Assembly: GCF_029855045.1 (NCBI RefSeq)
Contig: NZ_CP123228.1
Coordinates: forward strand, 3,472,001-3,536,000
Source: Piscinibacter sp. XHJ-5
GTDB lineage: Bacteria; Pseudomonadota; Gammaproteobacteria; Burkholderiales; Burkholderiaceae_C
Direction: 5' to 3'
DNA: 64,000 nt
How positions within the stretch are numbered: the first letter of the stretch is position 1; the number at the start of each line of letters is the position of its first letter. The notes below the pieces were generated by a model that searched no databases, was not told the DNA's origin, and saw nothing but the letters and a program-made list of their open reading frames with translations. Positions 54,140 to 61,688 of the stretch are shown piece after piece. A program made the translations under genes and the position numbers.

Positions 54140-55180
54140 ATGGCTCTCGTTCCGTATGCGCTCGCCCGCCCCTTCCTGTTCGGCCTGGACCCCGAAGCCG
54201 CCCACGACCTGACACTGTCCGCGCTGGCGCGCATCCAGCACACCCCGCTGGTCTGCACCGTTGCGCAGCCGCGCGTGGCCGATCCGGTCACGGTCGCGGG
54301 GATCCGGTTTCCCAATCGCATCGGCCTCGCCGCCGGACTCGACAAGAACGGCCGTTGCATCGACGGCCTGGGAGCCATGGGCTTCGGCTTCATCGAAGTC
54401 GGCACGGTGACGCCGAAGCCGCAACCCGGCAATCCGCGCCCGCGCATGTTCCGGCTGCCCGATGCCAACGCGCTGATCAACCGCCTCGGCTTCAACAACG
54501 AGGGACTGGCGGCATTCATCGCCAACGTGCGTCGCGCGAAATTCCGCGAGCAAGGCGGCATCCTCGGACTCAACATCGGCAAGAACGCGGCCACGCCGAT
54601 CGAACGCGCGACCGACGACTACCTTGCCTGCCTGGATGCCGTGTACCCGCACGCCGACTACGTGACGGTCAACATCTCGTCGCCCAACACGAAGAACTTG
54701 CGCGCCCTGCAGTCCGACCAGGCACTGGATGAGCTGTTGTCGGCCATCGCCAAGCGCGACCGCTCATTGGCCCGGCAGCACGGGCGGCGTGTGCCGATCT
54801 TCGTCAAGATCGCGCCCGACCTCGACGATGCGCAGATCGACCTCATCGCCGCGACGGTCGTGCGCAGCGGCATGGCAGGCGTCGTCGCAACCAACACCAC
54901 GGTCGCGCGCGACGCGGTGCGCCATCTTCCGCACGGCGAGGAAGCGGGCGGCCTGAGCGGCGCGCCGGTATTCGAGGCATCCAATCGTGTGATCGCACGG
55001 CTGCGCGCGGCGCTGGGCACCGACGTGCCGATCATCGGCGTCGGCGGCGTGATGAGCGGTGCGGACGCCGCGGCGAAGATCGCGGCCGGCGCCGACCTGG
55101 TGCAGCTCTACACCGGCTTCATCTACCGCGGCCCGCCCCTGATCACCGAAGCCGCGAAGGCCATGGCCGCGCGCCGCTGA
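54140..55180 (+). CDS. pyrD: Dihydroorotate dehydrogenase (quinone), class 2
   Basis: 346 residues. The N-terminal helix ([20 protein letters not shown]) is the membrane/quinone access element of class 2 enzymes. FMN and catalytic regions include [28 protein letters not shown] (catalytic Ser) and [13 protein letters not shown]. It oxidises dihydroorotate in pyrimidine synthesis and passes electrons to ubiquinone. The ATG at 54140 is chosen over an open GTG-start extension that overlaps rpiA. Confidence 0.97.
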   Translation: MALVPYALARPFLFGLDPEAAHDLTLSALARIQHTPLVCTVAQPRVADPVTVAGIRFPNRIGLAAGLDKNGRCIDGLGAMGFGFIEVGTVTPKPQPGNPRPRMFRLPDANALINRLGFNNEGLAAFIANVRRAKFREQGGILGLNIGKNAATPIERATDDYLACLDAVYPHADYVTVNISSPNTKNLRALQSDQALDELLSAIAKRDRSLARQHGRRVPIFVKIAPDLDDAQIDLIAATVVRSGMAGVVATNTTVARDAVRHLPHGEEAGGLSGAPVFEASNRVIARLRAALGTDVPIIGVGGVMSGADAAAKIAAGADLVQLYTGFIYRGPPLITEAAKAMAARR

Positions 55181-55220
55181 GAGCGCCGGGCACGGCGCTT
55201 GCCCCGATGGGGGCAGTGCC

Positions 55221-56609
55221 ATGATGAACATTCGTCTGCCGCACTGCCCGGTCTGGCTGCGCCGGGCAGTCTTGCTGTGCCTGATCGCGGTCGGCGCCTG
55301 CCGTTCGCTTCCGACGGTGACGCCCGACATGGCGGCCTCGCAAGGACCGCCGCACGTGGCCGGCACACGCGGTCCGCTGTCGGCGGCGCGCAGCAAGGCG
55401 GTGCTCGATGCGCTGAAGAGCCGCGCGCCCGACACCAATCTCTTCGACCGTCACCTGGCCCTCGAGGAAGCGCTGGCCGGCCGGCCTCTGGTCGCCGGCA
55501 ACAAGGTGACGCTGCTGCACGATTTCAACGCGACGCACCAGGCGATGTTTGCCGCCATTCGCGACGCGCGCGATCACATCAACATGGAGACCTACATCTT
55601 CGAGGACGACGAGGTCGGCGTGCGCTTTCGCGACGCATTGATCGCCAAGCAGCGCGAGGGCGTCGCGGTCAGCCTCATCTACGACGCGGTCGGCGCAGTC
55701 AGCACGCCGCGCGAGTTCTTCGCGCCCTTGCGCGATGCCGGGGTGAGGCTGCTCGAGTTCAACCCGATCAACCCGCTGATCGCCAAGGCCGCGTGGAGCC
55801 TCAACGAGCGCGACCACCGCAAGCTCTTGATCGTCGACGGGCGCACGGTCTTCCTCGGCGGCATCAACATCAGCGGCATCTATTCGGGCAGCTCCACGAG
55901 CTCGGCTGGCGAGCGCCCGAAGCCGTGGCGCGACACTCACCTGCAGGTCGAAGGCCCGGTGGTCGCCGACTTCCAGAAGCTCTATCTCGAGACGTGGGCC
56001 AAGCAGAAGGCCGACCCGCTGCCGCAACGCAACTACTTCCCGCCGCCGACCGCGCGCGGCAAGGAGGTGGTGCGCGCCATCGCCGGCGCGCCGGACGAGC
56101 CGGTCAGCGCGATCTACGCGACCCTCATCTCGGCGGTCGATCATGCCGAGACCGAGATCCTGATGACCAACGCCTACTTCGCGCCCGATCCGCAGCTGCG
56201 GGCATCGTTGAAGGCCGCGGTGCAGCGGGGCGTCAGTGTCAAGCTCATCCTGCCCAGCGCGACCGACTCGGGACTCATCTTTCACGCCGGTCGTTCGTAC
56301 TACGACGAGCTGCTGCGCGCCGGCATCCGGATCTTCGAGCGACGCAACGTGCTGTTGCATGCGAAGACGGTGGTCATCGACGGCGTATGGTCGACGATTG
56401 GCTCGGCCAACCTGGACTGGCGAAGTTTCCTGCACAACCAGGAAGCGAACGCCGTCGTGCTCGGCACCGAGTTCGCGCAGCAGATGCGCGCCATGTTCGA
56501 CAACGACCTGGCGTCGTCGAACGCCATCACGCTGGAGCAGTGGGATCGCCGGGGCCTGGGGGCGCGGCTGAAGCAAGGCCTGGCGCGTATGTGGGAGTAC
56601 TGGCTGTAG
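55221..56609 (+). CDS. Phospholipase D / cardiolipin synthase-like protein
   Basis: 462 residues. A hydrophobic N-terminus ending LIAVGACRS suggests a lipoprotein or signal anchor. Two PLD domains carry HKD motifs: HRKLLIVDGRTVFLGG in the first half, and LLHAKTVVIDGVWSTIGSANLD in the second. Full HxK(x)4D in both supports activity. Cardiolipin synthase ClsB/ClsC-like transphosphatidylation or another PLD reaction at the envelope is likely. Starts 40 nt after pyrD and precedes an unknown secreted protein gene. Confidence 0.85.
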   Translation: MMNIRLPHCPVWLRRAVLLCLIAVGACRSLPTVTPDMAASQGPPHVAGTRGPLSAARSKAVLDALKSRAPDTNLFDRHLALEEALAGRPLVAGNKVTLLHDFNATHQAMFAAIRDARDHINMETYIFEDDEVGVRFRDALIAKQREGVAVSLIYDAVGAVSTPREFFAPLRDAGVRLLEFNPINPLIAKAAWSLNERDHRKLLIVDGRTVFLGGINISGIYSGSSTSSAGERPKPWRDTHLQVEGPVVADFQKLYLETWAKQKADPLPQRNYFPPPTARGKEVVRAIAGAPDEPVSAIYATLISAVDHAETEILMTNAYFAPDPQLRASLKAAVQRGVSVKLILPSATDSGLIFHAGRSYYDELLRAGIRIFERRNVLLHAKTVVIDGVWSTIGSANLDWRSFLHNQEANAVVLGTEFAQQMRAMFDNDLASSNAITLEQWDRRGLGARLKQGLARMWEYWL

Positions 56610-56675
56610 CGGCCGGTAACGCCGATGCGGAAATTTGCCGGAACCGACACGCGACAGCCAGGTCGCATCCTTTCG

Positions 56676-57569
56676 ATGAAGACGACTGCCTTGTCGCTGG
56701 CCCGCTGGTTCTGCGCCGCGCTGCTCGGCGCGTCGCTGGCCACCGCGGGTGTCGCATCTCCGCCAGCGGACGCGATGCGCGCGCGCCATGCGAGCCTGGC
56801 CGCGCAGCTCGCGAGCAACCCTTTCCAGCGGCCTGTCCACCTGCAATCCGTCGAGCGCTCCGACGACGTCACCGGCGAGGTCTTCGCCGTCGTCGACCAT
56901 CCCTTCGCGACCCTTGATGCCTCGCTCAAGGGCGCCGAGCGCTGGTGCGAGGTGCTGATCCTGCCGTTCAACGTCAAGCGATGCCGTGCCAGCACCGCTG
57001 CGAGCACCCAGCAGCTCGTCCTGTATGTCGGCCGCAAGTACGACCAGCCGGTCGAGAAGGCCTTCCAGGTGAACTTCGAGTACCGCCTGTCCGCGTCGGA
57101 GCCTGACTACCTCAAGGTGCAGCTCAACGCCGATGAAGGACCGCTGGGCACGCACGACTACCGCATCGTGTTCGAGGCAGCGCCGCTGGACGACAAGCGC
57201 TCGCTGCTGCACATGTCGTATTCGTACGGGTTCGGGCTGACGGCGCGCCTGGCGATGCAGGGCTACCTGTCCACCGTCGGCCGCGACAAGGTCGGCTTCA
57301 CGGTCGTCGGCATGCAGGCCGACGGCCAGCCGGCATACGTGGGCCGCATGCGCGGCGTGATCGAGCGCAACACGATGCGCTACTACCTGGCCATCGACGC
57401 CTACCTCGATTCGCTTTCCGCGCCACCGTCGCAGCGGGTGGAGCAGCGCCTGCGCAACTGGTTCACCGCGACCGAGCGCTACCCGCGTCAGCTGCACGAG
57501 ATCGAGGAAGCCGAATACCTTGCGATGAAGCGCAAGGAAATCGGGGCGCAGCTGGCGAAGGCCTCCTAG
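56676..57569 (+). CDS. Unknown secreted protein
   Basis: 297 residues. A clear signal peptide (about 1-27, KTTALSLARWFCAALLGASLATAGVA) leads to a mature protein without other TM segments. A pair of cysteines in RWCEVLILPFNVKRC may form a disulfide. Later parts are rich in beta-like alternation (YRIVFEAAPLDDKRSLLHMSYSYG) and end in a charged helix. I do not recognise the family. It lies 66 nt after the PLD gene, so a shared envelope or lipid-related role is possible. An in-frame ATG at 56625 would add 17 residues before the signal. Confidence 0.65.
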   Translation: MKTTALSLARWFCAALLGASLATAGVASPPADAMRARHASLAAQLASNPFQRPVHLQSVERSDDVTGEVFAVVDHPFATLDASLKGAERWCEVLILPFNVKRCRASTAASTQQLVLYVGRKYDQPVEKAFQVNFEYRLSASEPDYLKVQLNADEGPLGTHDYRIVFEAAPLDDKRSLLHMSYSYGFGLTARLAMQGYLSTVGRDKVGFTVVGMQADGQPAYVGRMRGVIERNTMRYYLAIDAYLDSLSAPPSQRVEQRLRNWFTATERYPRQLHEIEEAEYLAMKRKEIGAQLAKAS

Positions 57570-57576
57570 GGTCGCC

Positions 57577-57606
57577 CTGCCCTCTCCCGCGAGCGGGAAA
57601 GGGCAG
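57577..57606. repeat. REP-like palindrome between convergent genes
   Basis: CTGCCCTCTCCCGC (57577-57590) pairs with GCGGGAAAGGGCAG (57593-57606), 14 positions with one C/A mismatch. The CCCTCTCCCGC core resembles widespread proteobacterial intergenic palindromes. It separates the unknown secreted protein gene from scoB and may act as a bidirectional terminator, though no T run is present. Confidence 0.55.
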
Positions 57607-57611
57607 CAAAG

Positions 57612-58250
57612 CTATTGCAGGGCAACGCCAGTCTTGCTCTGCAGCTCCTCGCGCGTCACGCCGGGCGCCATTTCGACCACCTTCAGGCCGCTCGAGGTGA
57701 CGTCCATCACCGCCAGGTCGGTGATGATGCGATTGACCACGCCGACCCCCGTCAGCGGCAGCGTGCACTTGGGCAGGATCTTGAGGTCGGTGCTGCCGTC
57801 CTTCTTCTTCGCGACATGCTCCATCACGACGATGCAGCGCTCCACGCCGGCGACCAGGTCCATCGCGCCGCCCATGCCCTTCACCATCTTGCCGGGGATC
57901 ATCCAGTTGGCGAGGTCGCCCTTCTCGCTGACCTGCATGGCGCCCAGGATGCTGAGGTTGATCTTGCCGCCGCGGATCATTGCGAAGCTGTCGTGCGAGC
58001 CGAAGATCGACGAGCCGGGGATGGTGGTCACGGTCTGCTTGCCCGCATTGATGAGGTCGGCGTCCACCTCGTCATCCGTCGGGAACGGGCCGATGCCCAG
58101 CATGCCGTTCTCGCTCTGCAGCCACACCTCGATGTCTTGCGGCACGAAATTGGCGACCAGCGTCGGGATGCCGATCCCGAGGTTCACGTAGTAGCCGTCC
58201 TTCAGCTCGGCCGCGGCCTTGGCGGCCATTTGGTCTTGGGTCCAGGGCAT
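57612..58250 (-). CDS. scoB: 3-oxoacid CoA-transferase subunit B
   Basis: 212-residue CoA-transferase beta subunit. The active-site glutamate lies in [13 protein letters not shown]. Other hallmarks are [17 protein letters not shown] and [19 protein letters not shown]. With ScoA it transfers CoA from succinyl-CoA (or acetyl-CoA) to acetoacetate or a related 3-oxoacid. It lies 11 nt after scoA. The true acyl donor cannot be told from sequence. Confidence 0.93.
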   Translation of the reverse strand: MPWTQDQMAAKAAAELKDGYYVNLGIGIPTLVANFVPQDIEVWLQSENGMLGIGPFPTDDEVDADLINAGKQTVTTIPGSSIFGSHDSFAMIRGGKINLSILGAMQVSEKGDLANWMIPGKMVKGMGGAMDLVAGVERCIVVMEHVAKKKDGSTDLKILPKCTLPLTGVGVVNRIITDLAVMDVTSSGLKVVEMAPGVTREELQSKTGVALQ

Positions 58251-58261
58251 GGAGGTCTCCT

Positions 58262-58963
58262 TCAGGCGGCAGGCCGGGTGGTGCGCTTCTCAATGCGCTT
58301 TTCAGGATGGGCGTTGACGACGATGCGGTGCACGTAGATGCCGGGCAGATGGACGTCGTCGGGATCGATGTCGCCGACTTCGACCAGCTCTTCCACTTCG
58401 ACCACCGTCGTCTTGCCGGCCATCGCGGCGGCCGGGTTGAAGTTGCGCGCGGTGCGGCGGAACACCAGATTGCCGCTCTTGTCGGCCTTGTGCGCCTTCA
58501 CCAGCGACACCTCGGGCGTCAGCGCCCGTTCCATCACATAGACGTGACCGTCGAACTCGCGTGTTTCCTTGCCCTCGGCGACGATGGTGCCGACCCCGGT
58601 GCGGGTGAAGAAGGCCGGGATGCCGGCGCCGCCGGCACGCAGCTTCTCGGCCAGCGTGCCCTGCGGCGTGAACTCGAGCTCCAGCTCGCCGGCCAGGTAT
58701 TGGCGCTCGAACTCCTTGTTCTCGCCGACGTAGCTCGAGATCATTCTCTTGATCTGCCGCGTCTCCAGCAGCTGGCCGAGCCCGAAGCCGTCGACACCCG
58801 CGTTGTTGGAAATGACCGTCAGGTTCTTCACGCCCGAATCGCGCAGCGCGGCAATCAGGGCTTCCGGAATGCCGCACAGGCCGAAGCCACCGACGGCCAG
58901 CAGCTGGCCGTCCTTGACAATGCCTTTGAGCGCCTCGGCGGCACTCGGGTACACCTTGTTCAT
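58262..58963 (-). CDS. scoA: 3-oxoacid CoA-transferase subunit A
   Basis: 233-residue alpha subunit. The N-terminal [16 protein letters not shown] and [14 protein letters not shown] segments are family signatures; the C-terminal part has [22 protein letters not shown] site precedes the ATG at 58963. The upstream region carries a pair of direct repeats and a divergent PAS-LuxR regulator, which probably controls this operon. Confidence 0.93.
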   Translation of the reverse strand: MNKVYPSAAEALKGIVKDGQLLAVGGFGLCGIPEALIAALRDSGVKNLTVISNNAGVDGFGLGQLLETRQIKRMISSYVGENKEFERQYLAGELELEFTPQGTLAEKLRAGGAGIPAFFTRTGVGTIVAEGKETREFDGHVYVMERALTPEVSLVKAHKADKSGNLVFRRTARNFNPAAAMAGKTTVVEVEELVEVGDIDPDDVHLPGIYVHRIVVNAHPEKRIEKRTTRPAA

Positions 58964-59017
58964 TCGCCGTCTCCGATGTGGATTGGAATCGAAACACCGA
59001 GCGTACTACTTAAGGCA

Positions 59018-59036
59018 TTACGTAGTCGTTACGTAG
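59018..59036. promoter_or_regulatory. Direct repeats with TACGTA cores between scoA and its putative regulator
   Basis: TTACGTAG occurs at 59018-59025 and 59029-59036, an 11-bp period (about one helical turn). Each copy contains the palindrome TACGTA. The placement upstream of scoA suits a LuxR-type activator site. Confidence 0.55.
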
Positions 59037-59067
59037 AATTGACTAAGCCCCCTCGGGGGAAGTCCCC

Positions 59068-59640
59068 ATGCCGACCGAAGACTCGACCATCCTCGATTAC
59101 CGCATCGCCTTCGACCTGGCCCCGATCGGGCTGGTGATCTCGCGCAACCGGCTGATGGTCGATTGCAACCAGCAGCTGCTCGACATGTTCGGCGCGACCC
59201 GCGAGCAGCTCGTCGGCCGGTCGTTCGAGGTGCTCTATCCGACGCACGACGAATTCGAGCGCACCGGCGCGCGCATCGTGGCCAGCCTCAACGCGCGCGG
59301 CTGGTATGCCGACGAGCGCGTGATGAAGCGCACGGGCGGTCCGCGCCTCGGTGAGCTCTTCTGGTGCCACGTGTCGGGTCGCGCGCTCAACCCGAAGCAA
59401 CCGCACGCGGCGGGGATCTGGAGCTTCGAGGACCTTTCGGCAAGGCGTCAGCTCAAGGCGGACCTCACGCCGCGCGAGCGCGAGATCGCGGCGCTTCTGA
59501 TCGAGGGCCTGACGAGCAAGCAAATCGGTAAGCGGCTGACCATCAGCCCGCGCACGGTGGATGTGTATCGGGCGCGGCTGATGAAGAAATACGGCGCGGC
59601 GACGACGCCGGTGCTGGTGCAGAAGCTGCTGCGGGCCTAG
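59068..59640 (+). CDS. PAS-LuxR transcriptional regulator
   Basis: 190 residues. A PAS-like sensor domain (about 8-125; FDLAPIGLVISRNRLMVDCNQQLLDMFG) is followed by a LuxR/GerE helix-turn-helix: LTPREREIAALLIEGLTSK, then SPRTVDVYRARLMKKYG. No phosphoacceptor receiver domain, so it probably senses a small molecule through the PAS domain. Divergent from scoAB with 104 nt between starts, so the CoA-transferase operon is the natural target. The start lies just after a small GC hairpin (CCCC/GGGG, 59048-59059) that contains its ribosome-site-like GGGGGA. It overlaps the convergent thioesterase gene end by 4 nt. Confidence 0.88.
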   Translation: MPTEDSTILDYRIAFDLAPIGLVISRNRLMVDCNQQLLDMFGATREQLVGRSFEVLYPTHDEFERTGARIVASLNARGWYADERVMKRTGGPRLGELFWCHVSGRALNPKQPHAAGIWSFEDLSARRQLKADLTPREREIAALLIEGLTSKQIGKRLTISPRTVDVYRARLMKKYGAATTPVLVQKLLRA

Positions 59641-60056
59641 TCGAACTGGGCACGCAGCCAGCCCGGCAGCGGCACCGACTTCTGCTGGGGGAAATCGATC
59701 CACACCGTGGTGGCGCCTCCGGTCGCGTAGAGCACGCCCGGCTGGCCGGTGCGCTCCAGCGTGATGAAGGCGTCGAAGCTCGAGCGCCCGGGGTTGGCGA
59801 TGTAGTGCCTGGCGAGGATGTCGCCGGGATACTCGAGCTGGCGGATGAAGTTGCAGAAGGCGTTGACGATCACCGGACCCTGCCCCCTGGGGTCGGGTGC
59901 CCCGCCCAGCCCGTGCAGCCACTCGATGCGGATGATCTCGAGGTAGCGGAAGTACAGCGTGTTGTTGACGTGACCCATCGCATCCATGTCGCCCCAGCGG
60001 ATCGGGATGACCATCTCGTGGACCAGCTTCTTCGCTTCGGGGATGTCGATGCGCAT
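59637..60056 (-). CDS. Acyl-CoA thioesterase, 4HBT/hotdog family
   Basis: 139-residue hotdog-fold protein. The catalytic Asp lies in RWGDMDAMGHVNNTLYFRYLE, the 4HBT motif. It hydrolyses acyl-CoA esters; chain length is not predictable. It begins 4 nt after yceH, last gene of the SDR-yceH-thioesterase operon, and its stop overlaps the regulator end by 4 nt. Confidence 0.87.
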   Translation of the reverse strand: MRIDIPEAKKLVHEMVIPIRWGDMDAMGHVNNTLYFRYLEIIRIEWLHGLGGAPDPRGQGPVIVNAFCNFIRQLEYPGDILARHYIANPGRSSFDAFITLERTGQPGVLYATGGATTVWIDFPQQKSVPLPGWLRAQFD

Positions 60057-60060
60057 GCGG

Positions 60061-60726
60061 TCAGTCCGGTCTTGCGATGCCGAGCTCGCTGTAGAGCCGA
60101 TCGACCAGCGCGCGCAGCGCGGCCAGCTCGGCCTGCGTCGCGGCCTGTTGCGCCTTCAGCGATGCCAGTTCGCTCGCCGCCACGAAGTCTTCCTGCGGCA
60201 CCGACGCGCTCAGCGCCGACGTGTCGACCGGTCCCGACAGCAGATGCGCCCAGCGGGCCTCGCGTGCGCCGGCGGCACGGGGCAGGCGGACGACCAGCGC
60301 GCCGCCCTTTTCCGCTGGCCGTTCGGCCAGCTCGGTCAGAAAGGCCTCGACCGACGACACGTCTGCGAAGCGGTGCAGCCGTTCGCAGTTCGCGCGCAGC
60401 TCGGCGCTGGTCTGCGGCCCGCGCAGCGTCAGCACGGCGAGGATGGCGACGGACTGCGACGGCAAGGCCAGCGCGCGGCCCATGTTGTGCTCGTAGCGCG
60501 CGACCCGCGAGCCGCTGCTTTCGAAGGCGAGGCTCAGCGACTTGAGCGCGTCGACCGCGACCTGCACCTCGGCCTCGGTGGCGTTGATGACCGGATCGCG
60601 GGCGGTCTTCTGGTTGCAGCCGGCGACCAGCGAGTTCAGCGACAGCGGATAGCTGTCCGGGACGGTGTGGGCCTTTTCCACCAGCACGCCCAGCACGCGT
60701 GCTTCGAGCAGGGAGAGATCTCGCAC
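60061..60726 (-). CDS. yceH: YceH family (DUF480) winged-helix protein
   Basis: 221 residues. LSLLEARVLGVLVEKAHTVPDSYPLSLNSLVAGCNQKTARDP is the family N-terminus. Two winged-helix modules are expected; a Leu/Ala-rich coiled coil ends the protein (LASLKAQQAATQAELAALRALVD). The molecular function is unknown. The start is GTG at 60726, one base after the SDR stop (TGAGGTG), with the ribosome site inside that junction, so it is coupled to the SDR gene. Confidence 0.88.
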   Translation of the reverse strand: MRDLSLLEARVLGVLVEKAHTVPDSYPLSLNSLVAGCNQKTARDPVINATEAEVQVAVDALKSLSLAFESSGSRVARYEHNMGRALALPSQSVAILAVLTLRGPQTSAELRANCERLHRFADVSSVEAFLTELAERPAEKGGALVVRLPRAAGAREARWAHLLSGPVDTSALSASVPQEDFVAASELASLKAQQAATQAELAALRALVDRLYSELGIARPD

Positions 60727-60727
60727 C

Positions 60728-61510
60728 TCAGACCGCGAACCCGTCGTCCGCCTGGATCACCGCGCCGTTGATGAAGTGGCTCTCGTTGGCCACCAGCATC
60801 ATGAGCACCGAATCGAGATCGCGCGGCTGGCCGATGCGCTTGCGCGGCAGCATGTCGATGAGCCGCTTGCCCTGGTCGGTCTGCCAGTGGTGATGATTGA
60901 TCTCCGTGTCGATGTAGCCGGGGCACAGTGCGTTCACGTTGATCCCGTAGCGGCCCCACTCCAGGGCCATCGCCTTCGTCATGTGGATCACGGCCGCCTT
61001 GCTCATCGCGTAGACGCCGATCTGTCCCAGCACCCGCATGCCCGCCATCGAGGCGATGTTCACGATGCGCCCGCCGGTGAAGGTGCCCGGCGCCGATCCC
61101 TTGGCGCGCGCGAGCATGCGCTTTCCGACCTCCTGGGCCACGAAGAACGCGCCCTTGGTGTTGGTGTCGAAGACGTAGTCGTAGTCTTCCTCGCTGACGT
61201 CGGTCAGCTTCTGCGTGGTGCTGACGCCGGAGTTGTTGATCAGGATGTCGATGGTGCCGAACTCGGTTTCCGCATGCGCGACCGCGGCGCGGATGCCGTG
61301 CACGTCGGTCACGTCGACGGTGACCACGTGCGCGTCGCCGCCCGAAGCCTCGATCTCCGCGCGCAGGGTCTTCAGCCGCTCGACGCGCCTGCCGGCGAGC
61401 ACCACACCGCAACCCGCCGCGGCCAGGGTCTTGGCGAATTGCGTGCCGAGTCCGCTCGATGCGCCGGTGACCAGCGCGACGCGGCCGGACAGGTCGATGC
61501 AGTAGCTCAT
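60728..61510 (-). CDS. Short-chain dehydrogenase/reductase
   Basis: 260-residue classical SDR. Cofactor motif TGASSGLG, conserved INNSG, and catalytic Ser/Tyr/Lys in IVNIASMAGMRVLGQIGVYAMSK. The arginine in VLAGRRVERL suggests NADPH preference. The substrate is unknown. AGGAG precedes the ATG at 61510. Divergent from the ETF-QO gene, which hints at a place in acyl-CoA metabolism, but this is inference. Confidence 0.88.
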   Translation of the reverse strand: MSYCIDLSGRVALVTGASSGLGTQFAKTLAAAGCGVVLAGRRVERLKTLRAEIEASGGDAHVVTVDVTDVHGIRAAVAHAETEFGTIDILINNSGVSTTQKLTDVSEEDYDYVFDTNTKGAFFVAQEVGKRMLARAKGSAPGTFTGGRIVNIASMAGMRVLGQIGVYAMSKAAVIHMTKAMALEWGRYGINVNALCPGYIDTEINHHHWQTDQGKRLIDMLPRKRIGQPRDLDSVLMMLVANESHFINGAVIQADDGFAV

Positions 61511-61622
61511 CGAAGCACTCCTGGTCGTTGTCTGTTGCGGCGACGATAGCACGCAGCTTCGGGCCGAATGTGCCGCGACGGTGACAGTGCGCGGCCCTTC
61601 GATTGCGGCATTGACAAGAATA

Positions 61623-61634
61623 GAACGATCGTTC
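61623..61634. promoter_or_regulatory. 12-bp perfect palindrome upstream of ETF-QO
   Basis: GAACGATCGTTC is a perfect palindrome of the kind bound by TetR-family regulators of fatty-acid and acyl-CoA catabolism. A TTGACA lies at 61611-61616, and TAGAAT at 61655-61660 is a possible -10. Confidence 0.5.
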
Positions 61635-61656
61635 GATTTCACCACTGCCGCTCGTA

Positions 61657-61671
61657 GAATTGCGGCAATTC
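61657..61671. promoter_or_regulatory. Second palindrome in the ETF-QO leader
   Basis: GAATTGC-G-GCAATTC is a perfect 7-1-7 inverted repeat overlapping the candidate TAGAAT -10 and expected start of transcription, 17 nt before the gene start. Confidence 0.45.
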
Positions 61672-61688
61672 CCGTCCTTAGGAAAACC

